64,000 nucleotides of DNA. Origin: JACVRW01 sp963751835 (lineage in GTDB: Bacteria > Actinomycetota > Thermoleophilia > Solirubrobacterales > Thermoleophilaceae). Below the pieces are notes generated by a model. It saw nothing but the letters and a program-made list of their open reading frames with translations. It did not search any database and had not been told where the DNA came from. Each line of letters opens with the position of its first letter. Within the stretch, counting starts at the first letter, position 1. Below, in pieces: positions 1-7,449 of this stretch. Where the stretch lies: NCBI GenBank assembly GCA_963751835.1, contig CAVVWD010000022.1, positions 1 through 64,000 of the forward strand. The letters are read 5' to 3'. Position numbers and translations under genes: made by a program.

Positions 1-426
1 TGCGGGTAACTACCTGGTGGCGGGCGGAGGACCTCGATCGCCGCCTGGCCGGTGGCGCGGATCCGATGCAGAGTGACGAGTTGAGCCTGCGACTCGGGCA
101 GCTGGCTCGGCGAGGAGCAGAGCTCGCCTCGCGGGCGCGCTGCGCCGCGCGGTAGAGCTCGCCGATAGGCAGCTGGACCCGCTCAGCGTGCCGCTGATCC
201 GGCGCACCGAGGTCCGTGCAAACCGGCAGCTCTTGCTGGAGCTCGCCGAGCGTGTTGGCAGCAGCGGTCCGCTCGGCGTGGAGGGCCTGGCACTGACGTC
301 CCTGCTCGTCGGCGAGGCTCCCAGCCCGATGTACCACGGGACGCGACCGCTTCGCTCGCGGCCAGTGCGCTCCAAGCGCTCACCGCGCTTGAGCGCGGCC
401 ACCCGTCTGCCAGGACCGACGGCTAG
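1..426 (+). pseudogene. Frameshifted member of an unnamed ~175-residue family (paralogue of 2066-2584 and 37239-37784)
   Basis: The gene enters from the left edge, so its start is missing. Protein similarity can be followed only by changing frame twice: the frame at position 3 up to about 130, the frame at 122 up to about 335, then the frame at 337 to the TAG at 424-426. The pieces line up with the two intact copies: LDRRLAGGADP matches LARRLAAGVSP (37 kb copy) and LDQELAQGSDP (2 kb copy), and GVEGLALTSLL...SPMY matches NVRGIALVERML...SPLY. I do not know the function. Two indels in 430 bases mean decay, or base errors near a contig end; the sequence alone does not separate these. Confidence 0.6.
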
Positions 427-473
427 CGACAAACCCTCGCAACCCAGATGACCCAGATTGAAGGAACCTCGCG

Positions 474-1083
474 ATGCGAGCGAAACAGGAGACTGCGGCG
501 GCCGGGCGTCGGCGGAGCGTCCGCGCCGGCCGTGTCGCGGCGGTCGCGGCCTTGGTCCTGGCCGGCTGCGGCACGGCAGCGTCGGGCCGAGAGGAAGGCG
601 CGGCGAGGGAGCGCGCGGCCCCTGCCGATCCCCAGGAGGCCGCTCAACAGAGCACTGCTACTGGGGCAGGACCGATGTCGGGCCGCTGCGGGTCATCAGG
701 CTGGCGACCGCAGCTGTAACGTAGTGGAAAGGTCTTTGACATGGAGCTCGACGGCAGGCTCCTGTGGGAGCTCGACGTGGCGTCTTCCGGCAAGGCCTAT
801 GAGGTCAAGCTGGACGCGCGGTGCGGCAAGCTCCTGAGGCTGAAGCGCGATCGCACGACCGACCGGGGCATGAGGCTGCTCAAGGTCGCGAAGGTGAGCG
901 CCGCCAAGGCCGTCCGCACCGTCAGCGCCGCGGTCAAGTGCGCGGACCTGCGCGCGCTCGAGCTGGACAGATGGCGCGGGCGGTCGTCTGGGAGGCCGAG
1001 CTCGCGACCGCGAACCGCACGGAGTACGACGTCAAGGTCAACGCCCGCCGGACAAGGTGGTCAGCAGGACGATCGACGACTGA
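474..1083 (+). pseudogene. PepSY-domain lipoprotein, broken by several frameshifts
   Basis: The ATG at 474 opens a basic N-terminus followed by a hydrophobic run and a lipobox (VLAGCG), as in an exported lipoprotein. Two PepSY-type units follow. The first (about 735-850) has WELDVASSGKAYEVKLDA; the second (about 975-1083) has WEAELATANRTEYDVKVNA and ends KVVSRTIDD before the TGA at 1081. Reading them as one protein needs frame changes near 640-720, near 965 and near 1045. PepSY domains are small extracytoplasmic domains often found in peptidase inhibitors or sensors; the role here is unknown. Like the gene at 1-426, it may be a true pseudogene or suffer from base errors. Confidence 0.6.
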
Positions 1084-1335
1084 CGCCCACGAGCCAGCGA
1101 GCGGATGACGCGCCTGGGCGCTGGCAGGCTGCCCCCGAGGGGATACGAGGGCGCAGGCGGGCGCTCGGCTGAACGGCGACTCCCGGCTTGGGTGGTCGGC
1201 GCTCACGGAATGGGTGTCGGGCCCAATGGCCTGGGTGCTCCCCCGACGGCATGCTCAATGGGCATGGAAGCGAACGAACAGGGTTGGTGCTCGGCAGCCG
1301 AACGAGCGACTGGGCGCCAGCGGAGGAGCCTCATC

Positions 1336-1857
1336 ATGATCACATCGACAGATCCCAGATCCCACTTCCGAAGGCCGCTCGGGACCTCGCGTTCCGAGGT
1401 CGAGACTCCTCGGCAGATGCAGTTGGAGCCCGACGCCGAGCCGATTGTCGTCGCGGTCGATAACTCGTCCGCCTCCGCGGCGGCGGCCGACGCCGCCGTC
1501 CGCCTGGCGCGGGCGCTCACGGCCCCGCTCGTGTTCGTCTACGTACGCCGCGGCCCCTCCGCGGCGCTCGGTGAGCCCTACTATCAGCGTCGCCTCGACG
1601 CCGAGATGCGCGCCGGGCGCCGCGCCCTGGACACCGCCCTGGCCGTCGCCCAGCGAGCCGGCGTGCCCGCCACCGGCGAGGAGCTGGCAGGGAATCCCGC
1701 CCGGCGCGTGGTCGAGTTCGCCCGCCTGCGCGATGCCCGGCTGGTCGTGCTCGGCTCGCGACGCCGGCGCCTAGGCAGGAGCGTCTCCCGCGACGTCCTC
1801 CGCAACGCGGACAGCCCGGTCCTAGTCCCCGGCCGGACAGCGCCGGCCACAGTCTGA
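1336..1857 (+). CDS. Universal stress protein (UspA family), single domain
   Basis: 173 residues from the ATG at 1336, chosen because GGAGG lies 9 bases upstream and similarity begins about 35 residues into the product. After a charged lead comes the Usp fold: PIVVAVDNSSASAAA (strand 1 with the early Asp), a central LVFVYV strand, and near the end LVVLGSRRRRLGRSVSRDV, a version of the G-x2-G-x9-G-[ST] nucleotide loop, then SPVLV. The loop is imperfect, with Arg where Gly is common, so ATP binding is uncertain. A member of the unnamed three-copy family follows about 200 bases downstream on the same strand; the Kdp locus also pairs that family with a Usp-type domain. Confidence 0.85.
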   Translation: MITSTDPRSHFRRPLGTSRSEVETPRQMQLEPDAEPIVVAVDNSSASAAAADAAVRLARALTAPLVFVYVRRGPSAALGEPYYQRRLDAEMRAGRRALDTALAVAQRAGVPATGEELAGNPARRVVEFARLRDARLVVLGSRRRRLGRSVSRDVLRNADSPVLVPGRTAPATV

Positions 1858-2065
1858 GCGGACGGGCGCGCGCTGGGGGGTCGCGACGGCCCGGGTCTAC
1901 CCGGCCTCGGCTGCACCGCTCCGGCACAGCCGGGGTCGATCGCCCGGGGCCGGCGCAATGCCGAATGGGTGTCCGGCGGGGGGCGGATCGGTGCTCATAC
2001 CCATAGGCAACAGGTCACCACGAGCGCACGCTTAGCGGCGTAGACCCGACCCGAAGGAGGCAGAC

Positions 2066-2584
2066 GTGCCCAGCGGCGTTTTCCCAGTACCCAAGTTCCG
2101 TCCCACCCCCAGGGGCCGCGGCGGCACGCGTCCGAGTCTCGCCGTTCGCGTCCGGACCCGTTGGACGCGCAACCGCCTCGATCAGGAGCTCGCGCAGGGT
2201 TCCGACCCCGGCGCCAGCGCCGAGCTCGTCCTGCGCAGCGCACAGCTCCGTTCCACGGCCGAGCGCTCCCGGCTCGCCAACGCACTTGTCGAGGCGCTCG
2301 GCGATGCGCGCGGGCCGAACCTTGGGGCGTTCACGCTCAAGGCCAGAACACAGCATGCGGCGATCCGGGAGTCCGCAGACGAGCTGCAAGAGCTCGTCCT
2401 ACGCCTCCGAGACAACCAGCCCATCAGCGTCCGAGGTGCGGCCATGACCGCGCGGCTGCTCAGCGACGGAGCGAGCCCCCTGCACCGGGACAGTGGGCAG
2501 GACATACGGCACGCGATCCGAGCCGCGCGGTTTGCGCTCGACGCGACCGGCGTGGCGGCACAGGATCTGGCGGCCGCAGCCTAG
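2066..2584 (+). CDS. Conserved protein of unknown function, family member 1 (intact)
   Basis: 172 residues from the GTG at 2066, with GAAGGAGG 5 bases upstream. I do not recognise a named domain. The protein is soluble, mostly helical and rich in Ala, Arg and Leu, with no signal peptide or membrane segment. It aligns end to end with the first gene of the kdp operon (37239-37784) and with the broken copy at 1-426: LDQELAQGSDP near residue 37, a run of paired charged helices, then SVRGAAMTARLL...SPLH and a final helix of the form IRxAIRAARFAL. The conserved block near residues 120-140 is the best family signature. Confidence 0.7.
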   Translation: MPSGVFPVPKFRPTPRGRGGTRPSLAVRVRTRWTRNRLDQELAQGSDPGASAELVLRSAQLRSTAERSRLANALVEALGDARGPNLGAFTLKARTQHAAIRESADELQELVLRLRDNQPISVRGAAMTARLLSDGASPLHRDSGQDIRHAIRAARFALDATGVAAQDLAAAA

Positions 2585-2800
2585 AGAGGTGGCGGAAGGC
2601 CGTCGCGGCCGCCGCCAACGAAGCGGGTCCAGCCCGGCCCCTGCTTGACGAAGCCGGTGCCCGGGCGACTTTGGCGGCGCGGGCGACTCCCCAGTTGATT
2701 CTCCGCGTCACTTGGGGGTTCGTGCCAGATCGGCCAGAAGCGAGTTGGCCAGGTACGCAATTGATGGTAAGAACGGCTCGTACGGGCGCGCTAAGAAGGC
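2585..2800. other. Non-coding stretch in the worn accessory region
   Basis: About 216 bases between the family protein and the next small ORF. Short open frames exist on both strands, but none has a convincing ribosome site or similarity to anything I recognise. No clear hairpin was seen. Confidence 0.4.
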
Positions 2801-3001
2801 GTGGACCTTAGAACCGGGGACCAGTCCGGCGCGGCGCGAAGAACGGCCGACGTCGTTGCGTGGCGCCGCGCACGACTCCGCAAGGCGGGATTCGACGCCA
2901 AACTGGCCGAGCGGCTGTCGCACGAGTGCGCCGTGGATCTGCACGCTCTGCTCGAGCTGGTCGAGCACGGCTGCCCCCACCTCTCGCGGCCCGCATCCTA
3001 G
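2801..3001 (+). CDS. Small conserved protein (66 residues)
   Basis: A GTG start at 2801 gives 66 residues. The middle (VAWRRARLRKAGFDAKLAERLSHE...DLHALLELVEHGCP) resembles a small helical protein I have seen repeatedly in Thermoleophilia and other actinobacteria: a W-RR-L-AGF helix followed by a D-HALIELVE-GC-P ending. In those relatives GCPP is followed by a short Leu/Ala-rich tail; here the tail reads HLSRPAS and stops, which may mean a small frameshift at the 3' end. Function is unknown, and family membership is from memory rather than a search. Confidence 0.5.
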   Translation: MDLRTGDQSGAARRTADVVAWRRARLRKAGFDAKLAERLSHECAVDLHALLELVEHGCPHLSRPAS

Positions 3002-3065
3002 CCCCGCTCGACCACGAGAGACGGTCGTGCTGAGCGCCAAACCCGCTGTTAGCCTCCGGCCGGGC

Positions 3066-3424
3066 ATGAGGTCCCGCCTGCCGATCAGCGCCGCCACCAG
3101 CGAGCCCGACGGCGCCGAGCCCGACTCGCGCGTGTGGCTGAGCGCGCTCCGCTCCCCGGGCGCCGAGCGAGATGAGGCGGTTGCCCGCCTGCACGAGCTG
3201 CTGGTCCGCGCCGCCCGCTTCGAGGTCTCGCGCCGGCGCGCTGCGCTTTCGTACGTCCGCGGCGAGGAGCTCGAGGACCTGGCGCTGCAGGCCGCCGATG
3301 ACGCGCTGGTCGCGGTGCTGGCCAAGCTGGATGACTACCGCGGCGCCAGTCGCTTCACGACCTGGGCGTACAAGTTCGCGCTGCTCGAGGCCGGGGTGCG
3401 CCTGCGTCGACGCGTCTGGCAGGA
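3066..3424 (+). pseudogene. RNA polymerase sigma-70-family factor, 3' half lost
   Basis: From the ATG at 3066 about 118 residues read as the first half of a sigma factor. A leader is followed by region 2: EELEDLALQAADDALVAVLA then KLDDYRGASRFTTWAYKFAL, the latter matching the region 2.3/2.4 pattern F-G-xS-F-TW-(Y/A)-(I/K). The expected helix-turn-helix of region 4 is absent. Similarity stops near 3420-3424, after RRRVWQ, where an antisense hsdM fragment begins; the frame stays open to 3596 with unrelated residues. The factor therefore lacks its -35-binding half and is presumably non-functional. This is a direct record of a rearrangement breakpoint. Confidence 0.75.
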
Positions 3425-4367
3425 ACAGACGGAAGCACCTCTTCACGCAGGTAGTCGTCGACTGCAGTCTGATACTCCAGCGTCGCGAACCGCTCCGTGG
3501 GGTCCTCGGCAAAAGAAACGGAGACTGCGGGTAACGGTACGTTCTCGTTGTCGCGCACCTCGGGATCCGGCCGGGGATTTCCCTTGCGGTCGGTGAGGAT
3601 CGGAGCTTTCTCTTCCCGAACGGCCAGCGTCGACCAGACAGCCTTACGGGCGGGGCCGGCGAGGCCGGCGACGGACAGCATCCCTCCCGTCCCACACGCG
3701 GGATCGCACAACGTCTTGAGGATGCCGGGCTTGGTGAGCACGTCGTCGGCGTCGTCGATGAAGAGGAGGTTCACCATGAGACGGATGACCTCGCGCGGGG
3801 TGAAGTGCTCTCCGGCCGTCTCGTTGGACAGCTCGGAGAACCTGCGGATTAGCTCCTCGTAGAGGTAGCCCATCTCGATGTTCGACACCGCCTCCGGGTG
3901 AAGGTCGATCTCCGAGAACTTCCCGACGACCTGGTAGAGAACGTTGGCCTTGCGGAGCCGGTCGATCTGGATCCAAAGTCGAACTTGTCGATGACGTCCT
4001 TGGCCGCCTCGGAGAAGCCGCCGATGTACAGCTGCAACGAGTCGGCGATCGTGTTGGGGTCGTCGAGGAGCTTGGTGAACGTCAGAGGGCTCGTGTTGTA
4101 GAACTGCTCGCCGGCCACCGCCTGGAGGACCGGCTCGACGTTTTCGATCTTGCCGGCTAGCTGCTTGTGCTTCTCCAGGACGGCCTGCTTCGTGGGCTCG
4201 AGTACGCAGTCCAAGCGGCGGATGACGGTGAGCGGGAGGACAACCTTTCCGTACTCGGACTGCTTGTAGTCGCCCCGGAGGAGATCGGCGACGCTCCAGA
4301 TGAAGGCGGCGTGACTGCGGATCGTCTCGCTCTGGGGAACGGCGGCCGTCGATGTTGCGATTGCCAT
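3420..4367 (-). pseudogene. hsdM: Type I restriction-modification methyltransferase subunit, internally deleted and frameshifted
   Basis: Translation begins at the ATG at 4367 (MAIATSTAAVPQSET), and the N-terminal domain is clear: FIWSVADLLRGDYKQSEYGK and PLTVIRRLDCVLEPTK. The frame shifts near 3975 (after DKFDF) and continues with GYLYEELIRRFSE and ETAGEHFTPREVIRLMV. The SAM-binding motif region DPACGTGGML is present at about 3690. Directly after it the protein jumps to the C-terminal part of HsdM (VWSTLAVREEKAPILTDRKGN, DNENVPLP), so the catalytic NPPF motif and the middle third are gone. The gene ends inside LREEVLP where the sigma-factor fragment starts. No hsdS or hsdR is adjacent. It is a remnant and cannot be an active methylase. 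Confidence 0.85.
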
Positions 4368-4637
4368 CGGTGGCAAGGGTAAGCCGCAAAGGTCGCCTTT
4401 ACCAAGAGCCTCACCGGCCAGGCGCCGGGCCGCCTCCACCCGCGGCGCCAGCGAGAGCTCGAACCCACGGGGGCGAGGCAGGAGACCGGCGGCCTCGAAC
4501 TCTTCGGCTCCGACGCTGGGGTTGACGGGGAGACCGACGCCGTCGAGGAGCTGCTCCCGGACCCCGAGCATCGGATCTAGGCGAACTCTCTCGGGCCCGG
4601 GACGGCCAAGGAGTGCTGCCCTGGTGAACCCAGCGCT
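4368..4637. other. Stretch without a supported gene
   Basis: Between the hsdM start and the next small gene lie about 270 bases. An in-frame extension of hsdM upstream (to 4571) is open, but its 68 residues do not resemble an HsdM N-terminus. I see nothing else I can support. Confidence 0.4.
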
Positions 4638-4778
4638 TCAGGTACCGCCAACGACGGGCAGCTTCGGCGGTTCTGCTCTGCCGTCAAAAATCGCCGCCTG
4701 CCACTTGTGGGGCAGATCCTCGAAGCCATCCCCGTCGAGCAGCGCCTCGTGGAACTCGCGGCGCTGTTCGGCGCTCAT
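4638..4778 (-). CDS. Small conserved ORF of the integrative element (46 residues)
   Basis: From the ATG at 4778 the product is 46 residues: a charged helix MSAEQRREFHEALL, then FEDLPHKWQAAI and a C-terminal PKLPVVGG. The block resembles a short protein I have seen next to integrases in actinobacterial integrative elements, with a consensus near SAEQRREFHEALL-A-FEDLPGKWQAAI. The frame is open upstream through the residues AHPPLSE, which also look conserved, so the true start may lie earlier. It overlaps no gene but lies back-to-back with the HTH gene starting at 4794, so the two could share a promoter region. Function is unknown. Confidence 0.45.
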   Translation of the reverse strand: MSAEQRREFHEALLDGDGFEDLPHKWQAAIFDGRAEPPKLPVVGGT

Positions 4779-4793
4779 CTCAGAGAGCGGCGG

Positions 4794-5150
4794 ATGAGCG
4801 ACGACCTTCCCGACGCGGACGGCATCGGGAGTCCAGGACGCCGCTCCGTCTTGAAGCCGCCGATCATCTGCCAGGTGACCGGCAGCCCCCTTACGGCCGA
4901 TCAGGTCGCCGAGCTGCTCGGCGTTCCACAGCGCTGGGTCTATGGGCAGTCGCGCGCCAGGCGCATCCCGACGGTCACGCTCGGGCGCCGCTACCGACAC
5001 GAGGCGATCGACGCGTGGGTGGCGGGGATCGAGGTCCAGATGCGAGCGGCCGGTGCTCGCGCCGCCGTGGGCAGCTGGGTTGAGCTCCGCAGCCAGAGCG
5101 CAGTAGGCACGGCGACACGCTCACATGCGGCGACGGGCGTCCGACGCTGA
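4794..5150 (+). CDS. Excisionase-like helix-turn-helix DNA-binding protein
   Basis: 118 residues from the ATG at 4794 (weak AGAGAGCGGCGG upstream). The centre, about residues 34-76, reads PLTADQVAELLGVPQRWVYG, then RRIPTVTLGRRYRHEAIDAWV. This is the MerR-like excisionase (Xis/AlpA, HTH_17) fold: helix-turn-helix, then a wing carrying Arg residues, then D-AWV. Such proteins bend DNA at att sites or act as element regulators. It stands first of three plus-strand element genes ending with the recombinase. The C-terminal 40 residues show no recognisable domain and may be translated past the natural end. Confidence 0.65.
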   Translation: MSDDLPDADGIGSPGRRSVLKPPIICQVTGSPLTADQVAELLGVPQRWVYGQSRARRIPTVTLGRRYRHEAIDAWVAGIEVQMRAAGARAAVGSWVELRSQSAVGTATRSHAATGVRR

Positions 5151-5252
5151 CGCGCGCCGCAGCAAGTCGGCGCGGTCGCGGTGGCCTGCGCGGCGACCGC
5201 TGTCACGGCATCGCGAGGCGATGGCTCCCGAAAGGGAAGGCGAAGGGAAGCC

Positions 5253-5480
5253 GTGAGCGCGACGCGGCCGCGACGCCCGCTCGAGCCGGTCCCTCGGCTC
5301 GCGCTGACACGCGCCGAGGCCGCCGAGGCGCTCGGAATGGGCGTGACCTCGTTCGAGCAATACGTCCAGCCGGAGGTGCGCTGCATCCGGCGCGGCAGTC
5401 TGCGCCTGTTCCTGCCCGATGATCTGGCGCGCTGGGCCGCGCAAAATGCGGGCATCACCTTGGGAGGGTCGCGGCCGTGA
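5253..5480 (+). CDS. Second excisionase-like HTH protein (75 residues)
   Basis: The GTG at 5253 was chosen because GAAGGGAAG lies just upstream and the conserved part begins soon after. Residues 18-65 read LALTRAEAAEALGMGVTSFE, then a wing with CIRRGSLRLFLPDDLARWAA. This is the same MerR/HTH_17 architecture as the neighbour at 4794, but of a different subtype. Its TGA overlaps the GTG start of the recombinase (GTGA), so the two are probably co-translated. The likely role is directionality factor or regulator for the recombinase. Confidence 0.65.
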   Translation: MSATRPRRPLEPVPRLALTRAEAAEALGMGVTSFEQYVQPEVRCIRRGSLRLFLPDDLARWAAQNAGITLGGSRP

Positions 5481-6769
5481 GGGGTAAGGTCGCCGGCACC
5501 CGACCGGAGGAAGACCCGATGCCGCCGAAACGCCGTCACGACGGCCTCCCCGAGGGCATCTACGCGCGCCACCGGAAGAGCTGCCCGAACGCGGGTCGGC
5601 CCGAGTGGTCGTGCGGCTGCCCCGCCAGCTATCAGGCGCAAGCCTGGTCGAAGCGCGACGGACGACGGCCAACCCGCACGTTCCCGAGGTTGCGCGAGGC
5701 CGTCAAGTGGCGCAACGACGCGCGCAGCGCGGTCCAAGCAGGCAAGCTCGCCGGGTCGCGCGTATTGACGCTGCGCAGGGCCTCGGACGACTTCATGGAA
5801 GCTGCCGAGACCACGCTGGTCCTGAACCGCTCAGGCCGCCCCTACAAGCCGTCCGTGCTGCGCTCCTACCGGACCGCGCTCGACCTGCGCATCCTGCCCG
5901 ACTACGGCGTCCACCTGGTGATCGAGCTACGCCGCTCCGACTGGCAGCGGCTCGTGACGACGCTGCACAAACAAGGGCTCGCGCCTTCAACGATCCGCAA
6001 CACCTTCGACCCTGTCCGCGCGATCTACCGCCGGCTGGTGTCGCTCGACGACGTCGACGTTAACCCGACCCGCGGGCTCGAGTTCCCGGTCGCCGAGGAG
6101 GCGCGCGACCGTGTCGCCGCGCCGGCCGAGGGCGCGCTGCTGCTCGCGGCGCTCGGCTACCCGGAGAAGGCCATCTACGCGAGCGCGATGTACGCCGGCA
6201 TGCGCCGCGGCGAGCTCCAGGCCGTCGAGGACGCCGACGTCGACCTGGACACCAACCTGATCGAGGTCCGGTACAGCTGGGACCAGGAGGCCGGGAGGGT
6301 CGCCGTCAAGACGAAGGCCGGCCGGCGCACCCTGCCGATCCCGAGCGCCCTGCGCCCGACCCTGCTCGATCACCGCATGCGTCGCCCCTGGCGCGACGGC
6401 CTGTTCTTCGGCCGCGAGCACGACAAGGCATTCACCCCGTCCACGATCCGCAGACGAGCGCGCGAGGCGTGGGGTTGGCAGGAGATACCGAACACCGAGC
6501 GCAGCGGCCCGCGGACGACGTGGGTCAAGGCCCGCGAGGACACGCTCGAGCCGATCGGCCTGCACGAATGCCGGCACACGTTCGCTTCGCTGATGATCGC
6601 CGCCGGCATCCGAGCCGAGCGCAACCCGGTCGCGATCGCCAAGCAGCTCTGCACGCTCATGGGCCACGCCTCGATCACTCAGACGCTCGACCGTTACGGA
6701 CACCTGTTCCCGGGCTCGGAGGGCGAGGCCGCGGCCGCGCTCGATGCGTTTCTAGAGGAGCACCGATGA
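5477..6769 (+). CDS. int: Tyrosine recombinase / integrase of the tRNA-Glu-linked element
   Basis: 430 residues from the GTG at 5477; an in-frame ATG at 5519 with GGAGG 8 bases upstream is an equally good start (416 residues). An N-terminal AP2-like/arm-binding part contains RHRKSCPN...CGCPASYQA, followed by a SAM-like core-binding domain (about 95-190, YKPSVLRSYRTALDLRILPD). The catalytic domain has R243 (AGMRRGEL), H363 and R366 (HECRHTF), H397 (MGHAS) and the nucleophile Y407 (DRYGHLF), so it looks active. It points toward tRNA-Glu, whose 3' end lies 353 bases away, as expected for an integrase next to its att site. Confidence 0.92.
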   Translation: MRGKVAGTRPEEDPMPPKRRHDGLPEGIYARHRKSCPNAGRPEWSCGCPASYQAQAWSKRDGRRPTRTFPRLREAVKWRNDARSAVQAGKLAGSRVLTLRRASDDFMEAAETTLVLNRSGRPYKPSVLRSYRTALDLRILPDYGVHLVIELRRSDWQRLVTTLHKQGLAPSTIRNTFDPVRAIYRRLVSLDDVDVNPTRGLEFPVAEEARDRVAAPAEGALLLAALGYPEKAIYASAMYAGMRRGELQAVEDADVDLDTNLIEVRYSWDQEAGRVAVKTKAGRRTLPIPSALRPTLLDHRMRRPWRDGLFFGREHDKAFTPSTIRRRAREAWGWQEIPNTERSGPRTTWVKAREDTLEPIGLHECRHTFASLMIAAGIRAERNPVAIAKQLCTLMGHASITQTLDRYGHLFPGSEGEAAAALDAFLEEHR

Positions 6770-6797
6770 TCTCCTCGTCCACGGTTGGCCGCTGAAG

Positions 6798-6838
6798 GTC
6801 AGCCGGGCCGACGACGCCCCCCCGCCCGGCTGGCTGAC
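6798..6838 (+). terminator. Hairpin after the integrase gene, possible terminator
   Basis: AGCCGGGC (6801-6808) pairs with GCCCGGCT (6824-6831) across a 15-base loop, and flanking GTCAGCC (6798-6804) can alternatively pair with GGCTGAC (6832-6838). No T-run follows, so intrinsic termination is unproven. Confidence 0.4.
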
Positions 6839-7058
6839 TTGCGATGCGGCTCGCGCGTCGCCTCGAGGCGGTCGCAACGTTCCCCCTCGCGCGCCAGTCT
6901 CGACGAGACACGGTTTTCATCGCTGCTTCGCGGCTGACCGACGCACGGCGAGCGGTTCCAGCCGGGCCGATGCGTCGCGAGTCGCTGACCGCGCGTATGC
7001 GACCACGAGCGGCCCGGGTGGGCCGTTCGTCTGGCGCCGGCGCTCCCTTGACGAGCGA

Positions 7059-7080
7059 CGTTGCAGCGAGCGTTGCAGCG
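7059..7080 (+). repeat. 10-bp direct repeat near the presumed att site
   Basis: CGTTGCAGCG occurs at 7059-7068 and again at 7071-7080, 12 bp apart. The position, 42 bases from the tRNA 3' end and beside an integrase, would suit arm-type integrase or Xis binding sites. This is a guess from position only. Confidence 0.35.
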
Positions 7081-7121
7081 CGGTTGGCCCTTGCTCCGCT
7101 CTACGAGCGGCATAGAGCCAG

Positions 7122-7194
7122 TACCGCCACGGGGATTCGAACCCCGGTTTCCGCCGTGAGAGGGCGGCGTCCTAGTCCCCTAGACGATGGCGGC
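7122..7194 (-). tRNA. tRNA-Glu (anticodon CTC)
   Basis: The minus strand folds as a complete 73-nt tRNA: acceptor GCCGCCA (from 7194) pairs with TGGCGGT with a final G-U, followed by discriminator A. The anticodon stem is CCGCC/GGCGG around the loop CTCTCAC, giving anticodon CTC, which reads GAG. The T arm is CGGGG-TTCGAAT-CCCCG. CCA is not encoded. The 3' end faces the integrase at 5477-6769. Confidence 0.97.
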
Positions 7195-7247
7195 CCGTCG
7201 GCGGGCGATTGTAGCGACGGGTGTCGTGTTTGCCCATGCGCCGCAGT

Positions 7248-7410
7248 AGGATGCAGCCGTTCATTCGGCCGGTGGTTGAGGGAAGTCCGGTGTGAAGCCG
7301 GCGCGGTCCCGCCACTGTGAACGGGCGCCGATGCGTCGCAAGGAGCCACTGGTGAGTCGACCGCTCACCGGGAAGGCGCGGCGCGGAGCCCCAAGCCAGG
7401 AGACCTCACT
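7248..7410 (+). ncRNA. Cobalamin (adenosylcobalamin) riboswitch
   Basis: The hallmark segments appear in order: GGTGGTTGAGGGAAGTCCGG (7270s-7280s), GTGAAGCCGGCGCGGTCCCG, then CCACTGTGA, and at the end AGCCAGGAGACC (7394-7405). These match the conserved core of the B12 riboswitch (B12 box near GCCACTG, and the 3' GCCAGGAGACC). It lies 40 bases before the ATG of the secreted DUF4430-type gene at 7450 and presumably represses the whole six-gene ECF operon when cobalamin is abundant. Ends are approximate. Confidence 0.95.
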
Positions 7411-7449
7411 CCGGCCAGCCCATACGACCCTCGAGGAAAGGGTGGCTCC

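Larger units (their letters stand above)
6770..7121. other. Presumed attachment region between integrase and tRNA-Glu
   Basis: 352 bases without a credible gene. They hold a hairpin just after the integrase (6798-6838) and a 10-bp direct repeat (7059-7068 and 7071-7080). If the element integrated at the tRNA, one att end should be the tRNA 3' part at 7122-7145. I looked for a second copy of the tRNA 3' end to the left and found none in the window, so the far att site is either outside the window or lost. Confidence 0.5.

Noticed and set aside
4368..4571. An N-terminal extension of hsdM by 68 codons
   Set aside because: HsdM proteins start near the MAIATS segment and the extension does not look like the family; the ATG at 4367 is preferred.
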